From: Christensenellaceae bacterium
GTDB lineage: Bacteria; Bacillota; Clostridia; Christensenellales; Christensenellaceae
Assembly: GCA_022846035.1 (NCBI GenBank)
Contig: AP025580.1
Location: 1,550,001-1,614,000 of the forward strand
DNA length: 64,000 nt
Reading direction: 5' to 3'
The translations under genes and the position numbers were made by a program. The number at the start of each line of letters is the position of its first letter. Position 1 is the first letter of the stretch. Positions 52,790-62,356 of this stretch are shown one piece after another. The notes below the pieces were generated by a model. That model was not told the origin of the DNA. It saw only the letters and a list, made by a program, of their open reading frames with translations, and did no database searches.

Positions 52790-52975
52790 ATGCTTAAAAA
52801 ATATTGGATAAAATGTCCGATTTGTAACGGAAAGACGAGAGTTCAAGTATTTCATAATACTGTATTAAAAGATTTTCCTCTTTTCTGCCCTAAATGCAAA
52901 TTGACGCATATCATTGATGTAGAAAAATTAGAGATTGTAATCAAAAATACAGAAAAACAAACTTTTATTATTTAG
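52790..52975 (+). CDS. Cys-rich KTR-domain small protein
   Basis: The 61-residue protein has two CXXC pairs (KCPICNGKTRV and FCPKCKLTHII) around the KTR sequence and LKDFPLF. It is the zinc-ribbon KTR protein often found beside resistance genes on ICEs. It precedes the methyltransferase gene by 16 bp and is AT-rich like it. Function unknown; translation as one unit with the next gene is likely. Confidence 0.8.
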   Translation: MLKKYWIKCPICNGKTRVQVFHNTVLKDFPLFCPKCKLTHIIDVEKLEIVIKNTEKQTFII

Positions 52976-52991
52976 AAGAAAGGATATAAAA

Positions 52992-53975
52992 ATGAAACGT
53001 TTACCTAAATATACGCCTGCGGAAGTACGGAATGATCCATACGGATTTACTTACAAAGAAATGTCGGAAGTTATTGGCGAGAATGAAGCAAAAGCCTTAT
53101 ATGAAGAATTATATAAGCAATTACCACGCAAAAAAAATCTATCAATGTTGGTAAAAAATATTTGCAAAAGCAGTGATACTGAAAAGTATGTTTACGAACT
53201 GAAAGACAACAAATACATTGAAACGGTTTTTATCAAGCGGCGAGATGGTGGAACTGTTTGCGTGAGCACACAAGTCGGTTGTCCTGTTGGTTGTATTTTT
53301 TGTGAGTCCGGGCGAAATGGCTTTGTTCGTAATCTAACATCGTCAGAAATCGTACAACAGATTATATTGTTGCGTCGAAAAGTAAACCGTATCGTTTTTA
53401 TGGGTATGGGAGAGCCTTTATTCAATTATGACAACTTGATAAAAGCAATCCATATTCTCCGAGATAGATATGGGCTCAACTTTCCAACCGACGGCATTAC
53501 CATATCAACAGTTGGTCCGGTCGATCAATTAAAAAAATTGCGCGAGGAACATCTTAAAATTCAGTTGACAATATCTTTACACGCAGCAACACAATCTGCA
53601 AGAAATCGTATTATTCCTCACATGCGCATATATGCTATTGAAGATGTTGTTAAGCAAGCCTTATCCTATTCTGAAAGGCATAATCGCAAAATTGTCTTTG
53701 CGTATTTGCTTTTACCGGGTATAAATGACCGGCCCTCAGATGTAAGACAACTTGCAAAATGGTTTCGGGGCAAAAAAGTTATGATTAACGTGTTACAATA
53801 CAACCCAACAAGCAATTCAAGAATTAAAGCACCACAGAAACGGGAAATAGTTGCATTCAAACATCAATTAGAGCAAGCAGGACTTGAAGTTACTATGAGA
53901 GTTTCTCATGGCAGAGAGATTAACGCGGCTTGTGGACAGTTAGCTAACACATATAATAAATTCAAAAAAAAATGA
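52992..53975 (+). CDS. RlmN/Cfr-family radical SAM 23S rRNA methyltransferase
   Basis: The 327-residue protein has the cluster motif GCPVGCIFC, the Cys in TVCVSTQVG that aligns with Cys105 of Cfr, GMGEPLFNYDN, TISLHAATQSARNRIIP, and the methyl-transfer Cys in INAACGQL (Cfr Cys338). All catalytic residues are present. Family members methylate A2503 of 23S rRNA at C2 (RlmN) or C8 (Cfr, giving phenicol, lincosamide, oxazolidinone, pleuromutilin and streptogramin A resistance). GMGEPL resembles RlmN more than the Cfr GMGEAL, yet the AT-rich composition, mobile position and drug-type attenuator speak for an acquired resistance-type gene. The specificity is unsettled. The ribosome site is GAAAGGA. 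Confidence 0.85.
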   Translation: MKRLPKYTPAEVRNDPYGFTYKEMSEVIGENEAKALYEELYKQLPRKKNLSMLVKNICKSSDTEKYVYELKDNKYIETVFIKRRDGGTVCVSTQVGCPVGCIFCESGRNGFVRNLTSSEIVQQIILLRRKVNRIVFMGMGEPLFNYDNLIKAIHILRDRYGLNFPTDGITISTVGPVDQLKKLREEHLKIQLTISLHAATQSARNRIIPHMRIYAIEDVVKQALSYSERHNRKIVFAYLLLPGINDRPSDVRQLAKWFRGKKVMINVLQYNPTSNSRIKAPQKREIVAFKHQLEQAGLEVTMRVSHGREINAACGQLANTYNKFKKK

Positions 53976-54003
53976 TTAAAAGTGCCAGACGCATAGACGC
54001 AGA

Positions 54004-54050
54004 GCCGATAACGCATTAGGTCAAAAAACCTATGTGTTATCGGCTTTTTT
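54004..54050 (+). terminator. Terminator of the cargo methyltransferase
   Basis: A long stem (GCCGATAACGCATTAGGT / ACCTATGTGTTATCGGC) is followed by six T, 28 bp after the stop codon. Confidence 0.85.
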
Positions 54051-54431
54051 ATTTAATATTGCGCAAAAGCCGCTGTTCCCTATTATAGAATGGATTGCGG
54101 GTAGTGTATTAAAGTCGCCCTTTTTTAAGGATACGGCGGTATCGGGGAGGTATCGCCGTGTCCATTTTTATTTACTGTAACCCGCCTAATGCTTTGCGGT
54201 CAAAAAAAGCTATGCTCCGCAAGCGGGATATTCCGGCTATGAATGTGAACTGTCAATACATTTAGCTACTGCTTACATTTCCTTTGCGCCCGTCCGCGTC
54301 TTGCGGACGGGCGCATTTTGCTTTTTTCAACTTTTTTCTGAAAAGCGCACTCAAGAGCCATCTCCCGAACGGGTACGGAGCGAAAGGGGCAGAGAGGACA
54401 AGCCCTTAACTCCCGTCCTCTACTCCACGCG
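54051..54431. other. Intergenic stretch between cargo and IS110 copy B
   Basis: No gene is visible. It holds two further hairpins: GGATACGGCG / CGCCGTGTCC (54129-54138 / 54154-54163) and a perfect 12-bp GCGCCCGTCCGC / GCGGACGGGCGC (54286-54314) followed by a T-rich tail. Composition changes from AT-rich (cargo) to GC-richer (ICE), marking a probable right edge of the cargo insert. Confidence 0.5.
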
Positions 54432-56151
54432 GGAAGTCCAATGGTAATAAATCAAGAGGGTGACACAAGAAAAATTTGAGTAAAACAGTATGGAAACAGC
54501 TAAGTAGGCAGCAAAAAGGCAACACCAACCAAAGCCCTGCCCCGGAGTTTTTTGAAACAGGGCCTAAACGTCAGAACGGCAAGCGATATGCTTAGCCCTC
54601 CGGCGGGATATACAGGCGGTTGTCCTTCAGCAGCCGAAAGACTAACCGAACCAGTTTTCTGGCAGTTAAAGCGAGTGCGCGTTTGTGCTGGTACTTGTTG
54701 ACCTCTTTGAATTTGAGGTCATAGTAGCGCCGGAATTCGGAGTCGCATCTTCTCACAGAGTTGGCAGCTTCCAGCAGGTAGTAGCGGAGATATCGGTTGC
54801 CGGATTTAATCATTTGGGAATGCTCCGCTTCAAATTCACCGGACTGATTTTTGTGCCAGACAAGACCAGCGAACTTGGCGACAGAGGCTTGGGAATTGAA
54901 GCGGCGAATGTCGCCAATCTCGGCGATAATACCGGCGGAATAGACCTTGCCAATGCCAGGGATAGACGTCAGCGTGTTTGGGATAATTTCAAATTGCTGT
55001 TCAATAGCCTTATCCAGTACCTTGACCTGCTTTTCCAAAGCCCGCATGGAAGCAATAGAGACTGCCATCGCCTGATTTACAGAATTGTTCACAGTAACAG
55101 GCAGGCGGTAGGAATCTCTTGCAGCGGCCCGAATCGCTTTTGCTTTGGCTGCCGGATCAGCAAAGTTCCTGCCCTTTTCATCAAGGAAAGCAGTCAGTTC
55201 GTCCAGATCAGCATTCGCCAGGTCATCCACGGTCTCAAAACGCTCCATAAGCGCAATGGTAGTGGCGCTGGTATTTTGAATGTCTTTGTCCTGTGCCATA
55301 CCGGAGCATTTCAGGAATAAGTAGTTGGCAAACCGCTGCTTCTCTCGGGTCAGATTTTGGATAACGTCAAATCTGGCTCTGGTGAGGGTCTTGAGCGCCT
55401 GGTAGCGGTAGTCGTCCATATAGACCTCCTTGGCAATCCTGCCGAAACGGAGATGGTCGGCAATCACAAAGGCGTCCACGAAATCGTTCTTGGGTAGGTC
55501 TGGGTAGGCTTCTTTGAACTTCCGTACCTGCTTGGGATTCAGAACATGGATCTTCCGTTGGAACCGGCCAAGGCTGCCATCCTCCCGGAGGGCATAGACA
55601 AGGCTATTCCCGTAGATGGAGGTGGCCTCCAGGCCAATCACCACATCGCTGAGCTGCATGGCCTCCAGTGCCGACACGATTCTCTCTGACAACAGTTTAG
55701 CACCGCCAAGGTTATTCTGCACGGAAAAGCTGGAGTGCTTGCTGCCGTCCGGTTTCATCAGGTAGGCCACATTGTTTCTGCTGCTCACATCAATGCCTAC
55801 AAAAAGTGGATTCACAATTTTCACCTCCCCGCATGGAGATTTCAGGCCAGCAGGCTTTGAGATACCCATGATAACCGGAGCATCCGCAACCTCGCGTATC
55901 AGAATCATTCCAGAGAAGACCAATGCGATATCCCTCACTGCTGAAAGGGCGGTCTTACCTCTGGCAAACAGCCAATGAGTTTGCAGCTGACTTCCGGAAC
56001 AGGGGAACGGACTTCCTTTGAAGCAGCCTTGCGGCTCAACTGGAGGTGATAGAACTTGACCCTGCTGTCCTACAGCTATTGTATCACGGGCATCTCTAAG
56101 CCTGCTGATACCTGAAACTATTAACTTTGAAACTTATTATACGAGGAGGTG
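54432..56151 (-). mobile_element. IS110-family element, copy B
   Basis: The same 1720 bp as 35798-37517 (constant offset 18634), inserted directly in front of the inner sigma-factor gene and again read against the ICE. The shared right edge is GAGGAGGTG, which is the ribosome site of the next gene. The identity and shared orientation point to recent movement, and the pair could recombine. Confidence 0.9.
54592..55815 (-). CDS. IS110-family transposase, copy B
   Basis: The translation is identical to copy A over the whole length, including LFVGIDVSSRNN, the NDFVDAFVIADHLRFG acidic residues and the C-terminal TLTSIPGIGKVYSAG domain. GTG at 55815 after GGGGAGG is the preferred start (407 residues). 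The presence of both copies with an intact frame means that either can supply enzyme and bridge RNA for the other. Confidence 0.93.
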   Translation of the reverse strand: MNPLFVGIDVSSRNNVAYLMKPDGSKHSSFSVQNNLGGAKLLSERIVSALEAMQLSDVVIGLEATSIYGNSLVYALREDGSLGRFQRKIHVLNPKQVRKFKEAYPDLPKNDFVDAFVIADHLRFGRIAKEVYMDDYRYQALKTLTRARFDVIQNLTREKQRFANYLFLKCSGMAQDKDIQNTSATTIALMERFETVDDLANADLDELTAFLDEKGRNFADPAAKAKAIRAAARDSYRLPVTVNNSVNQAMAVSIASMRALEKQVKVLDKAIEQQFEIIPNTLTSIPGIGKVYSAGIIAEIGDIRRFNSQASVAKFAGLVWHKNQSGEFEAEHSQMIKSGNRYLRYYLLEAANSVRRCDSEFRRYYDLKFKEVNKYQHKRALALTARKLVRLVFRLLKDNRLYIPPEG

Positions 56152-56157
56152 AACTCT

Positions 56158-56595
56158 ATGGAGCTATCTTCTTCCGACAAGGAAAGAATACAACATCAGT
56201 ACGACGCATTAGCAAAGAAAACTTTGGTCGGCGAAGCGAAAAGCCACCGCCGCACTCTTGCGAAACGCGCAGCACGCGAAGTTACTTTTTCGGATTTGAG
56301 CGAAAGCGAACTCGCGCAGCTTTTCACAACGGACGAATACGAAAGCGATTATTTCCGTTTTCAAGTGTCCGGCTTTGATGTACTCGTCAAAAATGAACTG
56401 CTTGCCGAAGCCCTTAACGCTTTGCCCGAAAGGAAACGCGACATTATCCTTTTGTCCTACTTCTTGGATATGAGCGACGCGGAAATTGGCGAACTGCTGA
56501 ATGTTGTACGCACGACGGTTTTCCGGCACAGGAAATCCGCGCTTGCGAAAATCAAACAGTATTTGGAGGGAAAAGCAGATGATGAATACCGTTAG
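56158..56595 (+). CDS. ICE sigma-70-like regulatory factor (inner element)
   Basis: The 145-residue protein has a region 4-like C-terminal half (ALNALPERKRDIILLSYFLD, SDAEIGELLNVVRTTVFRHR), a helix-turn-helix of the sigma-70 region 4 type. It is the counterpart of the outer-element gene at 60366-60791 and of the Tn916 Orf7-type factors. The ATG at 56158 follows GGAGGT, the site shared with the IS110 edge. Because the IS sits directly upstream, its native promoter has been displaced by 1.7 kb. Confidence 0.85.
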   Translation: MELSSSDKERIQHQYDALAKKTLVGEAKSHRRTLAKRAAREVTFSDLSESELAQLFTTDEYESDYFRFQVSGFDVLVKNELLAEALNALPERKRDIILLSYFLDMSDAEIGELLNVVRTTVFRHRKSALAKIKQYLEGKADDEYR

Positions 56596-56821
56596 GAAGT
56601 CTGAAAATCTGTTGCCGTTCCCTGTCATTTCCGCAGCGGCAAACGGCGACACAACCGCCATGTGCGCGATCTTGAAGCACTACGAGGGTTACATAGCGAA
56701 ACTTTGTACCCGCACGCTGAAAGACGACGCGGGCAATACCTATTCCTATGTGGACGAGGAAATGCGTAACAGGCTGCAAGTGCGCCTTATTACCCGCACC
56801 CTTGCTTTTCATGTAGGATAA
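56579..56821 (+). CDS. HTH_16 domain protein (inner element)
   Basis: The 80-residue protein (LLPFPVISAAANGDTTAMCA, ILKHYEGYIAKLC, VDEEMRNRLQVRLI) matches the HTH_16 (PF12645) proteins encoded after the sigma factor in Tn916- and Tn1549-like elements. It starts inside the end of the sigma gene (17-bp overlap) behind GGAGGG. It is the counterpart of the outer-element protein at 60131-60373. Confidence 0.85.
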   Translation: MMNTVRKSENLLPFPVISAAANGDTTAMCAILKHYEGYIAKLCTRTLKDDAGNTYSYVDEEMRNRLQVRLITRTLAFHVG

Positions 56822-57279
56822 TCTTTTAGCCCATGCGGGGAGCGTGTCCCCTTTCCACGCTTCCCGTTATGGGCTATTTGTCGTTCCGCAAAAGCATATC
56901 CGCTGTTGATGTGCTTTTGCAGGCCGACAAAGCCTATTGTTCTTTGACAAAGAAAGCGGCCTTTGGTGCGCAGCATAACAGGCAAACGGGTACATTCCGT
57001 CTGTACCGAGCCAGTCGGCGGGTACGCCATGACAGCTTTTCCCCATAGGGGAAAAGCCGAGCGAGAACTACCGCGCCGTAAAACAGGTTTAGCAGCTTGT
57101 GGGCGACGACATACAAGGCGGCACAATGATACTCCCGCGTTGAACACCCTCAAAGTATTGCGCGGCGCACCCATAAGCATGGGCCGGGGTGAAACTCCCG
57201 TGAGGTTGCAGCTAACAACCGCCCGTTTTTGCCTTTTGACGAATATAGTTTATCCATACAGGAAAAGGAGGTTTTTCTA
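56822..57279. other. Conserved intergenic segment between HTH_16 and tnpW (inner element)
   Basis: These 458 bp contain blocks that recur in the outer element at the same place (59703-60130, opposite orientation). They include TTGACAAAGAAAGC, GCGCAGCATA, ACATTCC with GTCTGT, GCCATGAC and, near the end, CCCGTGAGGTTGCAGCT against CCCGTGGAGCTG. Reading frames do not stay aligned between the two, because a one-base difference shifts the frame. I therefore favour an RNA or DNA signal over a protein. Confidence 0.45.
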
Positions 57280-57453
57280 ATGGATAAAAAACAGACAATT
57301 ACAACCGAACGCAAAATAGGGAAAATCACCTATCTTGTTCAAGCGTTGCCGAGTGAAAAGGCAACCGATACAATCCATAAAAAGATTGAGAAACTCATTG
57401 TAAAGGATTTGCAGAAAAAGCCCGGAAATCCGGGATTTTTAGCGTCCGAGTAG
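57280..57453 (+). CDS. TnpW-like small transposon protein (inner element)
   Basis: The 57-residue protein (ITTERKIGKITYLVQALPSE, TDTIHKKIEKLIVKDLQ) matches the transposon-encoded TnpW family (PF14202). The ATG at 57280 lies behind AAAAGGAGG. It precedes the recombinase gene, as its counterpart does in the outer element (59526-59702), so it may assist excision or recombinase function (inference). Confidence 0.82.
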   Translation: MDKKQTITTERKIGKITYLVQALPSEKATDTIHKKIEKLIVKDLQKKPGNPGFLASE

Positions 57454-57530
57454 TGCATTAGGCGGCGGGATATGGTATAATGATAGCAACACATTATACC
57501 TGTTTATTCGGCTGTCGGAAAGGAGGACTA

Positions 57531-59702
<2,172 letters not shown>

Positions 59703-60130
59703 AGTTAGCCCCTTTCTAATCGTCTGAAAACAAATCATTTTTTTGATAGCTTACAAAGAACAGCAGAAACGGACGGCTGAATGGTCTATCAGCTCCACGG
59801 GAATCCCACCCCCGCGCGGTTCTCGCGCGGCCCTGCTCATTGCCTGCGACGCCTCACCGCCTGAATACGGCTGCACGCCCGGACTATGACTGCAAGGGAG
59901 TATCGCCCCGCCTGTGCATCGTGGCCCGCGGGCTGCCTTGCCCGCTTTGCGGCCCGGTGGATGTCGCTCACTCCGTGGGAGGTCATGGCGCGCCGGCCGT
60001 ATGGCTCCGCACAGACGGGAATGTATCCGTCTGCTCTATGCTGCGCCGGGATTTGCCGGGCTTTCTTTGTCAAGGAGCAAAGGACTCAGCCGCGCGGAAA
60101 GGGGTACGCACGGTTAAGGCCCGCCTGGGT
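59703..60130. other. Conserved intergenic segment (outer element)
   Basis: Counterpart of 56822-57279 in reverse orientation, with the same landmark blocks (TTGACAAAGAAAGC, GCGCAGCATA, ACATTCCCGTCTGT, GCCATGACC, CCCGTGGAGCTG). It is GC-richer than the inner copy. A 78-codon minus-strand frame (59837-60073) covers part of it but is not kept in frame in the other element. Confidence 0.45.
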
Positions 60131-60373
60131 TCAGTTCAGGTCGAAACTCAGGATGGCGACGATCAGCTTCGTCTCGATCCGGCGGCGGATCTCCTCGTCC
60201 ACAGCAAGGCAGGGGTTTCCGTTCTGGTCATACCCTCTGCGCATGGACAGTGCCGCTATGTAGCCGGAATAGTGGTCCAGCACACGGTTTACGGCTTCCG
60301 GGTCGCCCCGCACGGCGGCGGCGATCACCGGGTAAGGGATCAGGCTGCTTCGCGCGGTTCTGCGCTTACTCAT
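60131..60373 (-). CDS. HTH_16 domain protein (outer element)
   Basis: The 80-residue protein (SLIPYPVIAAAVRGDPEAVN, VLDHYSGYIAAL, VDEEIRRRIETKLIVAIL) is the counterpart of the inner protein at 56579. Its ATG overlaps the sigma-factor stop (ATGA), 7 nt after GGGAGGT. Confidence 0.85.
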   Translation of the reverse strand: MSKRRTARSSLIPYPVIAAAVRGDPEAVNRVLDHYSGYIAALSMRRGYDQNGNPCLAVDEEIRRRIETKLIVAILSFDLN

Positions 60374-60791
60374 TCGCGTCACCTCCCATCAGCTTTCTCA
60401 GCAGCTCGTAGGCCTGCTGCCTGCGGTTGTTGACCGTTTTCCGGGACAGGCTCAGCCTCTCGCCGATCTCCCGGTCTGCCAGCTCCAGGAACCAGTACAT
60501 CAGGAGGATGTCCCGGAACCTTTTGGGGAGCGTGGTCAGGGCGTCGGCCAGCCGGTCATCCTTAATGAGGATCACATCGCCGTCCACGGGGAAGGATGTG
60601 TATTCCCACGGATAGAGGTCGTAGGTCGCAAGCGCCTCGCTGCTCTCCTCTGGCAGATCGTTCAGGGACACGAAGCGGTCCTGCTGAACGCGGATCTGGC
60701 GGAAAGCATTGGCAGACTCGTTTCGGATGGTCCTTTTGCAGAACGCATCGAAGGTGTGCTGCTTGTGCCGGTAATGGTGTTCAAGGTCCAT
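60366..60791 (-). CDS. ICE sigma-70-like regulatory factor (outer element)
   Basis: The 141-residue protein has the same layout as the inner factor: LTTLPKRFRDILLMYWFLEL, then ADREIGERLSLSRKTVNNRR, a region 4 helix-turn-helix. The ATG at 60791 follows GGGAGG; the open frame further upstream (to 61025) is not needed. It is coupled to the HTH_16 gene. A hairpin and a 10-codon leader frame lie upstream. Confidence 0.85.
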   Translation of the reverse strand: MDLEHHYRHKQHTFDAFCKRTIRNESANAFRQIRVQQDRFVSLNDLPEESSEALATYDLYPWEYTSFPVDGDVILIKDDRLADALTTLPKRFRDILLMYWFLELADREIGERLSLSRKTVNNRRQQAYELLRKLMGGDANE

Positions 60792-61012
60792 TTTCTCACC
60801 TCCCTTCGCGCCGGAAGGCAGGTCGTGGTTTCCCCTTTCACCCCTTACTGGTTTTCCAAATGAGCCTTTTGGCCATTTTTTCGGAAATTTCTCAAAAATA
60901 TTTTTTTCGCGTCTCATGCTGCGCTCCTTTCGTCCTGTTCGGGTGGATGTTCCTTCCAGAACGAAGGGCGGCGGGGAGCGGCAGCCCACGGCGAAAAAGT
61001 GCCGGGAACGAC

Positions 61013-61051
61013 AAAAAGCGCCCATACAGGCATAAAAGCCTGCATGGGCGC
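61013..61051 (-). terminator. Attenuator-like hairpin before the outer sigma gene
   Basis: A 14-bp stem (GCGCCCATGCAGGC / GCCTGTATGGGCGC, one mismatch) is followed on the minus strand by TTTTT. It lies 222 bp before the sigma-factor start and after the leader frame. Confidence 0.7.
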
Positions 61052-61129
61052 TTCGGTGCGGTTCAGTATGGAAATTATCGGCGGCTGTCGGAGGGCATAG
61101 GTATCCTGCGGTGTCCGGGTATCGCCCGG

Positions 61130-61162
61130 TTATGCTCCCGGCGCGGCTCGTCGCCGCAGCAT
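61130..61162 (-). CDS. Possible leader peptide MLRRRAAPGA
   Basis: A 10-codon frame starts 6 nt after AGGAGG on the minus strand and is rich in Arg codons. It is followed by the hairpin at 61013-61051 and then the sigma gene, an order that resembles ribosome-mediated attenuation. No conservation data support it. Confidence 0.4.
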   Translation of the reverse strand: MLRRRAAPGA

Positions 61163-61230
61163 TAGCGGCACCTCCTGTGCTCTCCTGTCATACGCATAGG
61201 TCCCTTTCATCTGAAAAATGTTGGGACAGC

Positions 61231-61266
61231 AAAAACAACGGCCGCCCCGTACAGAGCAGCCGCCGT
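61231..61266 (-). terminator. Terminator after the sortase gene
   Basis: On the minus strand a stem ACGGC / GCCGT, extended by further GC pairs, precedes TGTTTTTG. It lies about 75 bp beyond the sortase stop. Confidence 0.5.
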
Positions 61267-61339
61267 TTTCCCTATACCATACGCTGCTTTTCAGTACCGC
61301 AAGGATGGGTGTCCTATTATCGTCGTATTCTGATTTCTT

Positions 61340-62179
61340 TTAGGGCATTTCAGGATCATCCACAAGAGACACGCTAAACTCCTGTGCGGTTGCGCCCTCC
61401 GGCAGCAGCTTCGCCATGACCACCAGCCGTTGGTTGCCGGTATTGGCCTTGTCATACTTCCGGCAGCAGGTGGAAAGGGTCAGGACGGTATCTTCCTCGG
61501 AGAAGGTCACACCGTCAAAATCCAGCCAGTTTTTCCGCGCAACCGTCTCAAAGAAGCTGGTTAGGTCATCTCCCGTGGGATTAGGCGCAATATAGTCAAA
61601 GCCAATATCCGTGACGAATAGAGCGGTGATCTGGAAAATCATGTCCTCGCCATCCACAGAGAGATAGATATACGGATGCTCCTTTACAAAGTCTGCGTCC
61701 ATATAACGGTAGAGTTTTGTGAACCGCACACCGTCCGGGTCGCAGTTGCTGGCGGAGTGGCCGAAAACCGTGGTATTTTTGTCCAGCTTATCCCTGCCGC
61801 CGATTTCGTTTTCACAATGGGCATAATAGCAGCCCCACATGGCGTACTCGCCGTTTTCATCCAGCTTCAGGTAATAGCCGTTGTCCTCCGCCTGCATCAC
61901 GGGATCGTCTACCTCCGCACCGGGAATATACAGCCACGCCACGGTGTCGGGATTCTTCGCTCTGGCTTCCGCCAACTCTGCTTGCCTGTCCACCGAGGGG
62001 ATAACTTCGCCTGCGGGAGTCGCTGATGGCTGAGGCGCAGATGTGCCGGAAGGCGTTCTGCCGGGAATATCGATAGGCCCCGTCTCTTTCAGATAGCAGC
62101 CCATGACTGCCGTGGTCATAGCAAAGAGAAGGACGGCCATGCAGATGATCGGACGAATGATTCTTGTGATTCTTTTCAT
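61340..62179 (-). CDS. Class B sortase (outer element cargo)
   Basis: The 279-residue protein has an N-terminal membrane anchor (about 8-27), a Pro/Ser spacer and a sortase domain. The domain has WLYIPGAEVDDPVMQ, the catalytic His in TTVFGHSASN, the catalytic Cys in VLTLSTCCRKY and the Arg in TGNQRLVVMA. The long insert between His and Cys fits class B. It joins surface proteins to peptidoglycan outside the membrane. The ATG at 62179 follows AAGGAGA; a longer frame starts at 62221. The neighbouring surface protein has SLH domains, so the substrate is probably encoded beyond the window. Confidence 0.88.
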   Translation of the reverse strand: MKRITRIIRPIICMAVLLFAMTTAVMGCYLKETGPIDIPGRTPSGTSAPQPSATPAGEVIPSVDRQAELAEARAKNPDTVAWLYIPGAEVDDPVMQAEDNGYYLKLDENGEYAMWGCYYAHCENEIGGRDKLDKNTTVFGHSASNCDPDGVRFTKLYRYMDADFVKEHPYIYLSVDGEDMIFQITALFVTDIGFDYIAPNPTGDDLTSFFETVARKNWLDFDGVTFSEEDTVLTLSTCCRKYDKANTGNQRLVVMAKLLPEGATAQEFSVSLVDDPEMP

Positions 62180-62245
62180 AATGCTGTCTCCTTGCCGCGC
62201 TGGGATAGCGGCGCAGCTCAAAATGTCATTGATTTGTTTCTTGTA

Positions 62246-62297
62246 GCGAAAAGAGAACAGCGCAGCTTCAGGGCGAGATGCCCGTCCGCTGCGCTGT
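62246..62297 (-). terminator. Terminator after the SLH protein gene
   Basis: A 10-bp stem (ACAGCGCAGC / GCTGCGCTGT) with a long GC-rich loop is followed on the minus strand by TCTCTTTTC. It lies between the SLH gene stop and the sortase start. Confidence 0.6.
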
Positions 62298-62356
62298 CCG
62301 ATGTTCGCTTATGGGGTCATGCCAGCGGCTTTGATGTTTAGCCGTATGTCAGCCGT

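Larger units (their letters stand above)
60792..61339. other. Leader/intergenic region upstream of the outer sigma gene
   Basis: These about 550 bp hold no larger gene. They contain the minus-strand leader frame (61130-61162), a strong hairpin with T-run (61013-61051) and the terminator following the sortase gene (61231-61266). Several open frames here are shadows without ribosome sites. Confidence 0.5.

Noticed and set aside
52542-52975. Leader and KTR gene as a sign of a tetracycline-resistance gene
   Set aside because: No ribosomal-protection or efflux tet gene follows; the next gene is the RlmN/Cfr-family enzyme.
56963-57280. 105-codon plus-strand frame between HTH_16 and tnpW
   Set aside because: No ribosome site, and the corresponding region of the outer element has a frame change, so a protein is not supported.
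59840-60433. 197-codon plus-strand frame in the outer element
   Set aside because: It overlaps the conserved HTH_16 and sigma genes on the other strand and has no ribosome site or domain.
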